Assembly: GCA_023381895.1 (NCBI GenBank)
Contig: JAMCTA010000131.1
Location: forward strand, 1 to 37,811
Reading direction: 5' to 3'
DNA from: Chloroflexota bacterium
GTDB lineage: Bacteria; Chloroflexota; UBA4733
DNA: 37,811 bases
Shown piece after piece: positions 25,051 through 33,953 of this stretch. Within the stretch, counting starts at the first letter, position 1; the number at the start of each line of letters is the position of its first letter. The notes below the pieces were generated by a model, which worked only from the letters and a program-made list of their open reading frames with translations, was not told the origin of the DNA and did not search any database. The position numbers and the translations under genes are program-made.

Positions 25051-26390
25051 TCCTCCCTCTTGAGATCAACGAGGCGCAGACGCATCGCCTGTGCGTGAGC
25101 GTGAAGCCCTTCGGCGTCAGCGAGGGCGATGACGCTTGGAGCGAGGGCTTGGAACTGTACCTCACCGAAGTGCAGAATGCTCACGCGGCGCGTGAAGTCA
25201 TCCACACCCAAGGCTGAGGCGAAACGAGCCATACGATAGACCGGCAAGATGTGATTCGTGCCTGCCGCATAGTCACCGAGCGGTACGGGTGTGTAGTGGC
25301 CCGCGAAGACGGCGCCCGCGTTGCGGGCGTGAGGCAGCCACGTGGCAGCGTCGCGGATGCTCAACTGGAGGTGCTCCGGAGCAAACACGCTCGCCGCTTC
25401 AAACGCCTCCTCCAGGTTGCTCACAATCACTGCTCCACCGCCAAAGGCAAAGTTCTGACGGATGACGTCACGTCGTGGGAGATGCTCAACCTGTCGCTCC
25501 ATCTCGGCGTCGATAGCGCGCACCAGCTCTTCAGAGGAGCTTGCGAGCACGGACACGCTATACGGCCCATGTTCAGTTTGGGTGAGCATGTCAGCCGCAA
25601 CCCACGAGACCGGTGCGGTGTCATCGGCAATGATGAAGGCCTCACTCGGGCCAGGAAGGCCGCCTATTCCTACCTCCCCGTAGACGAGCCGCATCGCGAG
25701 CACTACGATAGCATTGCCAGGGCCGACAATCTTATCGACTGGGGCTATTGTCTCCGTACCGTAAGCCAGCGCAGCAATTGCCTGAGCCCCACCCACCTGG
25801 TAGACCTCGGTGATGCCCGCCAGGTAAGCGGCGGCGAGCATCAGAGCGCGCTCCTCGGGCTGTGGCCGCAATGGTGAAGCGAGGACGATACGACGGCAGC
25901 CCGCCACGTGGGCCGGTATCGCTGCCATCAGAAGCGACGACGGATACGCGCTAAGCCCGCCAGGAGCATAGACAGCAACATTGTCGATAGGCTGCACCAT
26001 CTGTGAGAGCAATACGCCCGATTCGACGTCGACGTACCCGCTCTTCTTCTGTTTCTCGTGATACGAGCGGATGCGCTCCGCGGCAATGCGAAGTGCACGC
26101 TGCAATTCGGGATCAAGTGTCTGATAGGCGCGCTCCATCTCAACTTCAGGGACCCGCCAGTGAGACGGGACTTCGTCTTCGAACGCCGCGCTAATTCTCC
26201 GGACGGCCTCATCCCCGCCTTCGCGAACGGCACGCACGATATGACCGGCGGCTTCGCCGAGTGTGAGATCGCGACCAAAGAGGCTGCGGTAGACCTGCTG
26301 AATGCGTGGTGGAACAGGCGCATCTTCAAGAGGGGTTCGCCGCAAAATGGTCGCCTTGCCTTCGGCAAGGGAATGGCATATGGTGAGCAT
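25047..26390 (-). CDS. hisD: Histidinol dehydrogenase
   Basis: The zinc enzyme oxidises histidinol to histidine in two NAD-dependent steps. Visible blocks in the 447-residue protein are VAVYAPGGLSAYPSSLLM, VGGAQAIAALAYGTETI, DKIVGPGNAIV, GLPGPSEAFIIAD, MLTQTEHGPYSVSVL, ASVFAPEHLQL and LGDYAAGTNHILP, including the zinc and catalytic His/Glu (TEHG and APEH). ATG 26390 has AAGGAAG at 5 bases and is preferred to a start at 26432. Its stop overlaps the hisB start by 4 bases. Length is close to the usual 430 residues. Confidence 0.97.
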   Translation of the reverse strand: MLTICHSLAEGKATILRRTPLEDAPVPPRIQQVYRSLFGRDLTLGEAAGHIVRAVREGGDEAVRRISAAFEDEVPSHWRVPEVEMERAYQTLDPELQRALRIAAERIRSYHEKQKKSGYVDVESGVLLSQMVQPIDNVAVYAPGGLSAYPSSLLMAAIPAHVAGCRRIVLASPLRPQPEERALMLAAAYLAGITEVYQVGGAQAIAALAYGTETIAPVDKIVGPGNAIVVLAMRLVYGEVGIGGLPGPSEAFIIADDTAPVSWVAADMLTQTEHGPYSVSVLASSSEELVRAIDAEMERQVEHLPRRDVIRQNFAFGGGAVIVSNLEEAFEAASVFAPEHLQLSIRDAATWLPHARNAGAVFAGHYTPVPLGDYAAGTNHILPVYRMARFASALGVDDFTRRVSILHFGEVQFQALAPSVIALADAEGLHAHAQAMRLRLVDLKREE

Positions 26391-26469
26391 CGCGACTTCC
26401 TTCCGGAGACGGCCTTTCAGATAGTACGCCATGCCGACTCCTGATGGCGGCCGGCGAGCCCCACCCCCC

Positions 26470-26498
26470 TTGATTCATCATCAGAGTTGTCCTATGTT
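26470..26498 (+). promoter_or_regulatory. Candidate sigma-70-type promoter for the YtxH-like gene
   Basis: TTGATT (26470-26475) and TATGTT (26493-26498) are 17 bases apart, close to the TTGACA/TATAAT consensus. The predicted start of transcription is near 26505, which lies downstream of the only in-frame ATG. The spacer also separates this gene from the divergent hisD. Confidence 0.4.
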
Positions 26499-26733
26499 AG
26501 GATACGGACAAGACGCTGGAGGATACAAAACGAGCACCAGGAACACCGTTCTCTCCCGACTCTTACTGCTAGTCGTCGGCGCTTTTGTCGGCTTTTCTGC
26601 GGGCCTTCTCACGGCGCCGCGAAGCGGAGCAGAAACGCTGTCGATCGCCGAGAAACATCTTCGCGCGGCCCTGGATCGGTTGCATCAGAGTCGATCGCTG
26701 GGTGAGCCGCTCGCTGAAGACCTTACACGCTAG
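26494..26733 (+). CDS. YtxH-like small membrane protein
   Basis: A small protein with one membrane helix (RLLLLVVGAFVGFSAGLL) running into TAPRSGAETL. The glycine-rich helix followed by LLxAPxSGxE is the mark of YtxH-type proteins, membrane-anchored proteins of poorly known, stress-linked role. The charged C-terminal part is helical. The start is uncertain: the only in-frame ATG (26494) lies inside a promoter-like -10 box, while a perfect GGAGG at 26518-26522 points to ACG at 26530, which would give the family-like start STRNTVLSRLLLL. It is convergent with the unknown gene that follows. Confidence 0.6.
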   Translation: MLGYGQDAGGYKTSTRNTVLSRLLLLVVGAFVGFSAGLLTAPRSGAETLSIAEKHLRAALDRLHQSRSLGEPLAEDLTR

Positions 26734-26749
26734 TCACAAGGTCATCGTC

Positions 26750-27052
26750 TCACTTGTCCGCTGCGCCCTGCTGCAGATCGTCAGTATAGAACAGTATCTC
26801 TCGGCCCTGGAACACGGTCAGCTGGAGGTCCTCACGGGGGGTATCTGCAGAGAGAACAAGGTCATCATCGAGTTGGGAGATAAGCTGTAAAAGCTCCTGT
26901 TCGCGAGGCGTTTCAAGAAGAATAAGGGTGCCGCAGACCTCTGTGCCACCAAAATGGAGGTCAAGCCGGCCGAACGGCTTGCCATCACGCACGATGATGT
27001 ACGCCTCACTCAAAGCAGTTCGAAACTGTCGTTGATATGTTATTCCTGTCAT
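26750..27052 (-). CDS. Conserved-looking hypothetical protein
   Basis: A predicted soluble protein of about 100 residues that I do not recognise. It alternates short hydrophobic strands (EAYIIVRDG, CGTLILLE, LQLTVFQGREILFY) with charged turns, and ends in an Asp/Gln-rich tail. No Cys or His cluster or known motif stands out. The ATG at 27052 has no clear ribosome site; a GTG at 27088 is an alternative. The coding-like pattern and lack of another frame in this gap support a gene. It converges on the YtxH-like gene with a 16-base gap. Confidence 0.5.
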   Translation of the reverse strand: MTGITYQRQFRTALSEAYIIVRDGKPFGRLDLHFGGTEVCGTLILLETPREQELLQLISQLDDDLVLSADTPREDLQLTVFQGREILFYTDDLQQGAADK

Positions 27053-27278
27053 AGTGCTGAAGTGTAGCAGAGCTACAATCGCTCGCACAGACGTAACCTA
27101 GGTTTGGACGGAGGGATGGGAACATTGTGAGCACTATCTTCTACTCACAGACCGTTACTCTGTCTGAGCCAGAGACAAGGTAGACCATTTCTGCGTTGTT
27201 GGCGCAGGATGGGATGGCCCTGTGGCTCAATTCGGATCGCACTGTATCCTGTTTATTCTCCTCACTGGGAGGGTTCCT

Positions 27279-29519
27279 GTGGCAAAGACATTGATTATCG
27301 TCGAATCGCCGACCAAAGCGAAGACGATTGGGGCTTATCTCGGACCTGGATACGCGGTCAAAGCCAGCTTAGGCCACGTCCGCGACCTTCCGAAGAGTCA
27401 ACTGGGCATTGACACTGAGACCTTCGAGCCACACTACGTGACCAGCGGACGCCCGCAAGCCCTGAAAGATCTGCGCGCTGCGGCTAGCTCCGCGGAGAGC
27501 ATTCTCCTTGCAACCGACCCCGACCGCGAGGGTGAAGCAATCGCCTGGCACATCTCACAGGTACTCCACATTCCGGATCCGAAGCGGCTTGAGTTTCACG
27601 AGGTCACCAAGTCCGCTATTCAAGAGGCACTGAACCACCCCCAACCACTCAATGCCCACCTCATCGAGGCCCAACAAGCTCGCCGAGTGCTCGATCGTCT
27701 TGTTGGTTACACCCTGTCTCCGTTGCTCTGGCGCAAGGTGCAGAGAGGAATCTCTGCTGGACGGGTTCAATCTGTGGCTCTCCGACTTGTCTGTGAGCGG
27801 GAGCGGGAGATTCGCAGCTTCCAGCCGGAGGAGTTCTGGACGCTCGACGTTCTTCTGCAGCGAATAGAGAGCGATGAGACGTTTTCTGCCCGGCTTGTAC
27901 AGATAGACGGCGCCAAGCCCGAGATCCACGCCTTGGAGCAAGCGCAGGCGCTCGTCGAGCGACTGCAGAGATCCACGTTTGCCGTTAGCTCAATCAAGAA
28001 AAATGTCATTCGCCGCCGGCCAGCTCCACCATTTACCACCTCGACGCTCCAGCAGGCGGCCTCCAACCGTCTCGGCATGTCTACAAAGCGCACGATGTCC
28101 ACAGCGCAGGAGCTCTACGAAGGCGTTGCACTGGGCGATGAAGGACAGCAGGGACTCATCACCTACATGCGCACAGACTCCGTTAATCTTGCAGAGTCAG
28201 CGATCCAGGAGGCGCGGAGCTATCTAAAGCGGCATTTCGACGGTAAGTACGTTCCTGATAAGCCGCAGCGGTACGTCACGAAGACGCGCGGAGCCCAGGA
28301 AGCGCACGAGGCAATCCGGCCCACTTCAGTGCATCGAACCCCGGATACCGTTCGTCGCCATCTGTCAGACGACCAGTTTCGACTCTACGAGCTCATCTGG
28401 CAGCGCTTTGCGGCCTCGCAGATGACACCAGCTGAATATGCGCGGACAACGGTCGAAGTGGATGCCACCGAGGGCCAGCAGCGCCACGCGACACTCCGCG
28501 CCAGCGCGACCCAGCTCACGTTTCCTGGGTATCTCGCTGTGTATGGTGTCAATGCAGAAGAGCAGGCAGCCGATCACAATGCAGAGGCAGAAGAGAGATC
28601 GAATTCCAAGCTTCCAGATCTTCGTGAGGGAGAAACACTCAACCTCGTCGAGTGTGTTCCAGAACAGCACTTCACCGAACCACCACCACGCTACAACGAA
28701 GCATCACTGGTACGAAGGCTCGAGGAAGAGGGCATAGGTCGACCTTCCACCTATGCCCAAATACTCAGCACCATTCAGGAGCGTGGTTACACGGAGCGTC
28801 AGGGACGCGCACTTGTCCCCACACCTCTCGGATTTGCCACCAACGACTTCCTCGTTGACCACTTTGACTCTATCGTAGACACGCATTTCACCGCGCAGAT
28901 GGAAGAACAGCTCGACGACATCGCGTCTGGCGAGCGGAACTGGAAGGAGCTCCTTCGTGAGTTCTATTCACCGTTCTCCTCGAGGGTTGCAGACAAGCAG
29001 AACGTCCCGCACGTGCGTGTCGAGAAGCCACCGGCTGTGGAGATCGGTGAACAGTGTCCGCAGTGCGGGCGACCGCTCGTCGAACGAAAGAGTCGTTTTG
29101 GAACTTTCGTCGGCTGCTCAGGATACCCGGAGTGCCGCTACATCAAGAAGCCCGAGCGGCCTACCGCCCCAGTAGAGCAAACGGACGTCACGTGTCCGCA
29201 GTGTGGCAAAGGGAAGCTGGTGCAACGGACAGCGACGCGAGGTCGCAACCAGGGAAACACTTTCTACGGCTGTTCTACCTATCCCAGGTGTCGGTACACT
29301 ACCGCTTCTTTGGACTCTGTTCAGGATCGAGAAGTGTCACACGAAGAGCCGAAAGGTGCAGCGCAACCCGAGCAATCGCCGGAGACACCGGCAAAGAAGA
29401 CCCGGCCGAAGCGCAGCACCCGCCGCGTCACCGCACTGGCCACAGCACCGACCACGCCTGGCAAGGTCACTGAGGAGCGTCAGAGCCTACGGCCACGGAC
29501 CGGCGCCCGGGCGCGCTAA
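27279..29519 (+). CDS. topA: DNA topoisomerase I (type IA)
   Basis: This enzyme relaxes negative supercoils by cutting one strand. The 746-residue protein begins VAKTLIIVESPTKAKTIGAYL; the Toprim acid residues are Glu9 and Asp80, Asp82 and Glu84 (ATDPDREGE). The active-site Tyr296 is in LITYMRTDSVNL. Two C-terminal zinc ribbons follow (CPQCGRPL...CSGYPECRY and CPQCGKGKL...CSTYPRCRY), then a Lys/Arg/Thr-rich disordered tail. GTG 27279 has GGGAGGG 5 bases upstream, so the longer frame from 27222 is less likely. It stands alone on the plus strand. Confidence 0.97.
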   Translation: MAKTLIIVESPTKAKTIGAYLGPGYAVKASLGHVRDLPKSQLGIDTETFEPHYVTSGRPQALKDLRAAASSAESILLATDPDREGEAIAWHISQVLHIPDPKRLEFHEVTKSAIQEALNHPQPLNAHLIEAQQARRVLDRLVGYTLSPLLWRKVQRGISAGRVQSVALRLVCEREREIRSFQPEEFWTLDVLLQRIESDETFSARLVQIDGAKPEIHALEQAQALVERLQRSTFAVSSIKKNVIRRRPAPPFTTSTLQQAASNRLGMSTKRTMSTAQELYEGVALGDEGQQGLITYMRTDSVNLAESAIQEARSYLKRHFDGKYVPDKPQRYVTKTRGAQEAHEAIRPTSVHRTPDTVRRHLSDDQFRLYELIWQRFAASQMTPAEYARTTVEVDATEGQQRHATLRASATQLTFPGYLAVYGVNAEEQAADHNAEAEERSNSKLPDLREGETLNLVECVPEQHFTEPPPRYNEASLVRRLEEEGIGRPSTYAQILSTIQERGYTERQGRALVPTPLGFATNDFLVDHFDSIVDTHFTAQMEEQLDDIASGERNWKELLREFYSPFSSRVADKQNVPHVRVEKPPAVEIGEQCPQCGRPLVERKSRFGTFVGCSGYPECRYIKKPERPTAPVEQTDVTCPQCGKGKLVQRTATRGRNQGNTFYGCSTYPRCRYTTASLDSVQDREVSHEEPKGAAQPEQSPETPAKKTRPKRSTRRVTALATAPTTPGKVTEERQSLRPRTGARAR

Positions 29520-29585
29520 GCTCCAGCGGGAAGATCAGTACCGGAGGGCGGCCGGCAAGCGATGACTCGTTGGTGGTGGCACTGC

Positions 29586-30665
29586 TCAATGCGAGAGTGG
29601 CTCCGGAAACGGCACTCCTAGCTCAACGGCTAGGTCCTCAAACTCTCGGATCACGGGCGCCGGTAATGGAATACCTGCCCGAGCGCGTCGCTCGGTCTCA
29701 GTACGCTCGATGTCGCCGGGAATCAATACGCCGTGAGAGCCCTCCGCCGGCGGACAATCACGAAGCTCTCGTAGTGCCTGATCCATGCGACGCTTGAATT
29801 CATCCAGGGGTACAAAACAGCCGGGGTTCAATACAGCGAAAACGTGACCCACATCCATTGGGTTGGTGAAGTCCTCGGCAAGCGGACCGTGAAAGTGCGT
29901 CCCGAATAATGACCCCGTCATGACGCCGGCAAGGATATCGACCATCAGGGAGAGTCCATATCCTTTGTAGCCCCCCATCGGCAGCAGAGTGCCACGGAGC
30001 GCGGCATGGGCATCTGTTGTAGGACGGCCTCGTTCGTCAAGAGCCCACCCTTCTGGAATCGGCAGGCCCTGTTTTGCGTATAGCATGATCCGGCCCCGCG
30101 CCACTACAGTCGTCGCCATGTCAACGACGACCGGCGGCTGGTTTCCAGCCGGCACGGCGAAGGCAAGGGGGTTGGTGCTGAGCATCGGCGCGAGACCGCC
30201 TGAAGGGGCCACTGAAGCAATGCCATTCGTCATGACGACGCCGATGTAGTCATGCTCCAAGGCCATCATGGCGTAGTAGGCAGCGGTGCCGAAGTGGTTG
30301 GAATGCTGCGCTCCAACCCAGGCGCAGCCTGTCTGTCGCGCTTTTTCGATTGCGAGCTTCATCGCCTGCGCCGCAACTACCTGACCTATGCTGTTACCGC
30401 CATCGATCAGCGCTGTGCTCATCGTCTCTCGCACAGTGTGAATGTTCGTGTGCGGGCTCGTTACACCAGCCTGTAAGCGCCGCACATAGGGCACCAGCAC
30501 CCGCGTCACGCCGTGCGTATCGACGCCTCTCAAATTGGCCACGATGAGAGAGTTCGCGGTCAGCTTCGCGTCGTTCTCTGTGACGCCGCAACGGATGAAG
30601 AGCTCATAAGCAAAGCGCTCCAGATCTTCCGCTTTGTACGGGATACCATCTTCAACTCCTGGCAT
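29586..30665 (-). CDS. Ldh-family (malate/L-lactate/ureidoglycolate type) dehydrogenase
   Basis: A 359-residue NAD(P)-dependent oxidoreductase of the Ldh_2 family, which includes malate, L-lactate, ureidoglycolate and sulfolactate dehydrogenases. Signatures are NLRGVDTHGVTRV near residue 46, GAQHSNHFGTAAYY near 121 with the catalytic His, LSTNPLAFAVPAG near 160 and LLPMGGYKGYGLSLMVDIL near 230. Substrate cannot be told from these. ATG 30665 has AGAGGA 8 bases upstream; a longer start is less likely. Its start overlaps the 80-residue gene by 14 bases, in the run with the response regulator. Confidence 0.92.
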   Translation of the reverse strand: MPGVEDGIPYKAEDLERFAYELFIRCGVTENDAKLTANSLIVANLRGVDTHGVTRVLVPYVRRLQAGVTSPHTNIHTVRETMSTALIDGGNSIGQVVAAQAMKLAIEKARQTGCAWVGAQHSNHFGTAAYYAMMALEHDYIGVVMTNGIASVAPSGGLAPMLSTNPLAFAVPAGNQPPVVVDMATTVVARGRIMLYAKQGLPIPEGWALDERGRPTTDAHAALRGTLLPMGGYKGYGLSLMVDILAGVMTGSLFGTHFHGPLAEDFTNPMDVGHVFAVLNPGCFVPLDEFKRRMDQALRELRDCPPAEGSHGVLIPGDIERTETERRARAGIPLPAPVIREFEDLAVELGVPFPEPLSH

Positions 30666-30894
30666 CGGGCTGTTCCTCTCCAGCGTGCTCTCCGCCACCA
30701 TCGCGTCGCCAGGCATTCTTGAGGAGTGCACCGAATCTCACCGTCCCGATCCGCTTCCTCATCGCAGTGAGCTCAGTATCAAGCAGCTTGGTGATGTATT
30801 GGAGAGAGGCCTCGTCGACGCGCTGCCCAGTAGTGAGCAGAATATGTAACGCTACAATCTCCCTATCGCTGAGAGACTGTTGTCCTTCGGTCAC
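30652..30894 (-). CDS. Small uncharacterised protein between regulator and dehydrogenase
   Basis: An 80-residue protein I do not recognise. The first 50 residues are predicted helical (SLSDREIVALHILLTTGQRV, then a second helix LQYITKLLDTELTAMRKRI), the tail is charged and Gly-rich. It has no Cys pair, membrane helix or clear DNA-binding motif. The GTG start overlaps the stop of the NtrC-type regulator as GTGA, with GGAG upstream. It overlaps the dehydrogenase by 14 bases. This tight coupling on both sides supports a real gene. Confidence 0.65.
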   Translation of the reverse strand: MTEGQQSLSDREIVALHILLTTGQRVDEASLQYITKLLDTELTAMRKRIGTVRFGALLKNAWRRDGGGEHAGEEQPDARS

Positions 30895-32285
30895 GAATCG
30901 GCTCTCCGTTGACCTTCGCTCATCACAGGGGTGCGAAGGCCGTAGACATCTAGCTTCTGTTGAAGATACGCCTCTGAGATGTTTAACAAGCGTGCTGCCT
31001 CCATCGTGCTCCCATTACTAAGAGACAGCGCTTCAGAGATCATCTTCCGCTCGAGAAGGGCCAGCGATTCCGGGAGCACACGCGGGTGAGAGACGCGAGG
31101 TTGGGCTGATGCTGGGCTGAGTCGAAGATGCTCTGGCTGAATGACTCTCCCAGCAGATAATGTTACTGCCCTTTGGATGACATTCTCGAGCTCACGGACA
31201 TTCCCCGGCCACTGATGCTCCAGCAACAGCGCGATCGCATCCTGGCTCATCTGCGAAGGCAGGCCATCCGGCGTGAAGCGATGCCGATCAAGGAAATGCT
31301 CGACGAGGAGCGGGATGTCTTCTCGACGGTCACGCAGTGGCGGCATATGGATGGCAATGACGTTGAGTCGATAGTACAGGTCCTCGCGAAAGCGGCTGGC
31401 TTCGATATCTTCTTCGAGCCGTCGGTTTGTCGCGGCGATGACGCGTACGTCGATAGTTCGCTCAACGCCCGAGCCCAGACGTTCGATGGTCTTGTCTTGG
31501 AGCACACGGAGCAGCTTCTTCTGTGTCGACAGGGTCATCTCTCCGATCTCGTCAAGAAAGATCGTGCCCTTGTCGGCCATTTCAAAGCGTCCTTTACGCA
31601 TGGTGAGCGCGCTCGTGAAAGCGCCCTTCTCATGTCCAAAGAGCTCGCTCTCGAGGAGGGTCTCGGGTAGCGCGGCACAGGCCACCTGCACATAGGGTCC
31701 CGAGTGGCGAGGTGAGTAGCTGTGAATTGCCCCCGCCACCAGGCCTTTGCCAGTGCCGGTCTCACCCGTGATGAGTACCGTGACATCGTGCGAGGCTACT
31801 CTGCCGATCATCTTGAAGACTTCCACCATGCGTGGACTCGATCCAATGATCCTATTTCTCGGATCACGCTCGATCTTCCCTATGCCTTCTCCTACAGTAC
31901 TGGTCACCCCTTGTACTGGGAGATGGCGACGGACTGTGTCAAGCAGCTTATCAAGGCTGTCGAATGGCTTCGCCACATAGTCCACAGCTCCGAGCTCGGT
32001 TCCGCGGATGACGAGGTGACTCGTGCCATAGGCCGTCATAAGCACAATCGTCGAGGTGATCTGGCGAAGCTTGAGCTGCTGTAACACATCGATACCGCTC
32101 AGCTCAGGAAGACGCACGTCCATGAGCACAATGTCAGGCTGTTCCTGAGTGATGGCCGTGAGCGCTTGGCGTCCAGTCTCGGCTTCGAGAACGGTGAATC
32201 CCTCATCCTCAAAAAGATCTCGGAGCACTACGCGCATCTGGGATTGATCATCTACAACGAGGATGCGCGGCCCTCGCTCTGTCAC
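30891..32285 (-). CDS. NtrC-family response regulator, altered GAFTGA loop
   Basis: A 464-residue regulator with receiver, AAA+ and DNA-binding parts. The receiver (1 to 125) has the acid pocket Asp12/Asp13, phosphoacceptor Asp56 in LMDVRLP, Thr84 and Lys106 in AKPF. The AAA+ domain has Walker A GETGTGKG at 174 and Walker B IFLDEIGE near 243. The sigma-54 contact loop reads GAFTSA (221 to 226) instead of GAFTGA. A Fis-type helix-turn-helix ends the protein (EAARLLNISEAYLQQKL). GTG 32285 has GGAG at 7 bases. No histidine kinase lies nearby. The gene is followed by the coupled 80-residue protein and the dehydrogenase. Confidence 0.9.
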   Translation of the reverse strand: MTERGPRILVVDDQSQMRVVLRDLFEDEGFTVLEAETGRQALTAITQEQPDIVLMDVRLPELSGIDVLQQLKLRQITSTIVLMTAYGTSHLVIRGTELGAVDYVAKPFDSLDKLLDTVRRHLPVQGVTSTVGEGIGKIERDPRNRIIGSSPRMVEVFKMIGRVASHDVTVLITGETGTGKGLVAGAIHSYSPRHSGPYVQVACAALPETLLESELFGHEKGAFTSALTMRKGRFEMADKGTIFLDEIGEMTLSTQKKLLRVLQDKTIERLGSGVERTIDVRVIAATNRRLEEDIEASRFREDLYYRLNVIAIHMPPLRDRREDIPLLVEHFLDRHRFTPDGLPSQMSQDAIALLLEHQWPGNVRELENVIQRAVTLSAGRVIQPEHLRLSPASAQPRVSHPRVLPESLALLERKMISEALSLSNGSTMEAARLLNISEAYLQQKLDVYGLRTPVMSEGQRRADS

Positions 32286-32323
32286 AGTGGTTCTCCGTAG
32301 CTCGTTTGCATCCAATGATTCTA

Positions 32324-33898
32324 CTAGGGATCGACAAACCGCGCCTGAAAGGAACGTTCAGAGATAGCCTCACGCACGTGCCGCAATGCCTGCGGAAGCG
32401 CCATAGCGATGTCATTGGGCGTGCCGCCCGCCATTCCTATGTCGTGCTCGATGATCTTGCCAGCCATGCCATGTAACCACACCCCCGCCACTGCTGCATT
32501 CCACGGTGTGATATCCTGAGCCACAAGTCCACCGATGGTCCCCGCCAGCACGTCACCAGATCCAGCTACCGCCAGTGCCGGAGTTGCAATCGTTGAGATA
32601 AACCATCGCCGATCTGGGAGAGCGACCACGGTGTGGGCACCTTTGAGCACAACGATCTGCTGCCAGCGAGCCGCCATTTCGCGCGTCACGCGAACGCGAT
32701 CGTTCTGGATTGCAGCGACGCCAACGCCAGCGAGGCGGGCCATCTCTCCAGGATGCGGTGTGAGCACGCACCACTGGGGCAGTTTTTTCCACCAATAGTC
32801 ACTCTGGGAAAGCGCATTGAGCGCGTCCGCATCGACCACGATGGAGAGTTTGCTCTGCAAAGCGCTGAGACGCTCCAGGATATCGAGCACCACCTTGGGG
32901 GCCTCACCACGCTGGCTCAGCCCGGGTCCGATGACAAAAGCACGTGCTCGCGTCAGTGTGCGCTCGATGCTCTCCACCGCATCCTGGCAGATCGCGCCGT
33001 CTCCGTCACTGAGCGGCTCGAACACAGCCTCATCGAGCTTGGTAGCGACGATGGAATAGATCGAGCGGGGCACCGCCAGCCTGACCAGGCCTGCGCCCAC
33101 ACGCATCGCCGCTTTCGCAGTGAGGACTGGAGCACCAACGAACTGCTCAGAACCGCCGAGTATGACGATAGTGCCGAAGCTACCCTTGTTACTATCCACG
33201 GACCGCTCCGGTAGCAGGCGAGTGACAAGGGCATTATCGATCAGCCGCCCAGCTGGGCGCGCATCTTCGACAAGTCCAATACGGGCCACGGTAGTCTGCC
33301 CGGCGTGTTCTGCCGCCGGAAAGCATAGAGTACCTGCCTTGATGGCTCCAAATGCCACGGTACGGTCAGCTCGAATCGCAACAGTCTCTACCTTTCCACT
33401 GTCTGCATCTATGCCAGTGGGAAGGTCTGCAGCGATCACATACGAGTGATGGCTCCCGGTGCGGCACTGTTCCACAGTACGAATGAGTTCGGCGAGTACC
33501 CCGGCTGGCGGTCGAGATGCGCCAGTGCCAAGCAGCCCATCGACGATCGTCTTTGACTGGAGGCACCAGCGAAGAATCTCGTCTAGCGAGTCTTCCGACG
33601 CGACAATGTGTGCCACTCCTGGAGGAAGTCCGGGGAAGGATGTCTCATCCCGCCGCCACAGGACGATCCTGACGCTCTCTCCGGATTCAGCCAATCGATG
33701 CGCGCAGATGAGAGCATCGCCACCGTTGTTGCCAGGTCCTGCGAGTATGACCACGGGTGACTGGGCACGTGGATCGGTCAGCATCACGTCCGCTAAGGCC
33801 ATGCCAGCACGCAGCATCAGCTGGCTGACCTCTGTTCCTCGCTCAATGGTGATGCGCTCCCACTCGCGCATCTCTTCCACGGTGCACACGCTGGTCAC
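32324..33898 (-). CDS. nnrDE: Bifunctional NAD(P)HX epimerase / ADP-dependent NAD(P)HX dehydratase
   Basis: A 524-residue fused repair enzyme. The N-terminal YjeF-N epimerase (about 1 to 215; VVILAGPGNNGGDALICA, ADLPTGIDADSG) interconverts the two forms of hydrated NAD(P)H. The C-terminal kinase-like dehydratase (about 225 to 520; NKGSFGTIVILGGS, FVIGPGLSQ, TPHPGEMARLAG, VAGSGDVLAGTIGG) restores NAD(P)H using ADP or ATP. GTG 33898 is preferred because GGAGG stands 8 bases ahead; a second GTG at 33907 lies inside the ribosome site. It precedes the response regulator by 38 bases, possibly in one transcript. Confidence 0.95.
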   Translation of the reverse strand: MTSVCTVEEMREWERITIERGTEVSQLMLRAGMALADVMLTDPRAQSPVVILAGPGNNGGDALICAHRLAESGESVRIVLWRRDETSFPGLPPGVAHIVASEDSLDEILRWCLQSKTIVDGLLGTGASRPPAGVLAELIRTVEQCRTGSHHSYVIAADLPTGIDADSGKVETVAIRADRTVAFGAIKAGTLCFPAAEHAGQTTVARIGLVEDARPAGRLIDNALVTRLLPERSVDSNKGSFGTIVILGGSEQFVGAPVLTAKAAMRVGAGLVRLAVPRSIYSIVATKLDEAVFEPLSDGDGAICQDAVESIERTLTRARAFVIGPGLSQRGEAPKVVLDILERLSALQSKLSIVVDADALNALSQSDYWWKKLPQWCVLTPHPGEMARLAGVGVAAIQNDRVRVTREMAARWQQIVVLKGAHTVVALPDRRWFISTIATPALAVAGSGDVLAGTIGGLVAQDITPWNAAVAGVWLHGMAGKIIEHDIGMAGGTPNDIAMALPQALRHVREAISERSFQARFVDP

Positions 33899-33953
33899 AG
33901 CAGTCACCTCCTCAAGTTATGGGGTCAGCTACGGCGTCTCCCCTTCTGCGGGC

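Noticed and set aside
27126..27149. Inverted repeat TGTGAG...CTCACA upstream of topA
   Set aside because: Arms resemble a CRP site but the gap is 14 bases between TGTGA and TCACA instead of 6, and there is no T-run; probably chance.
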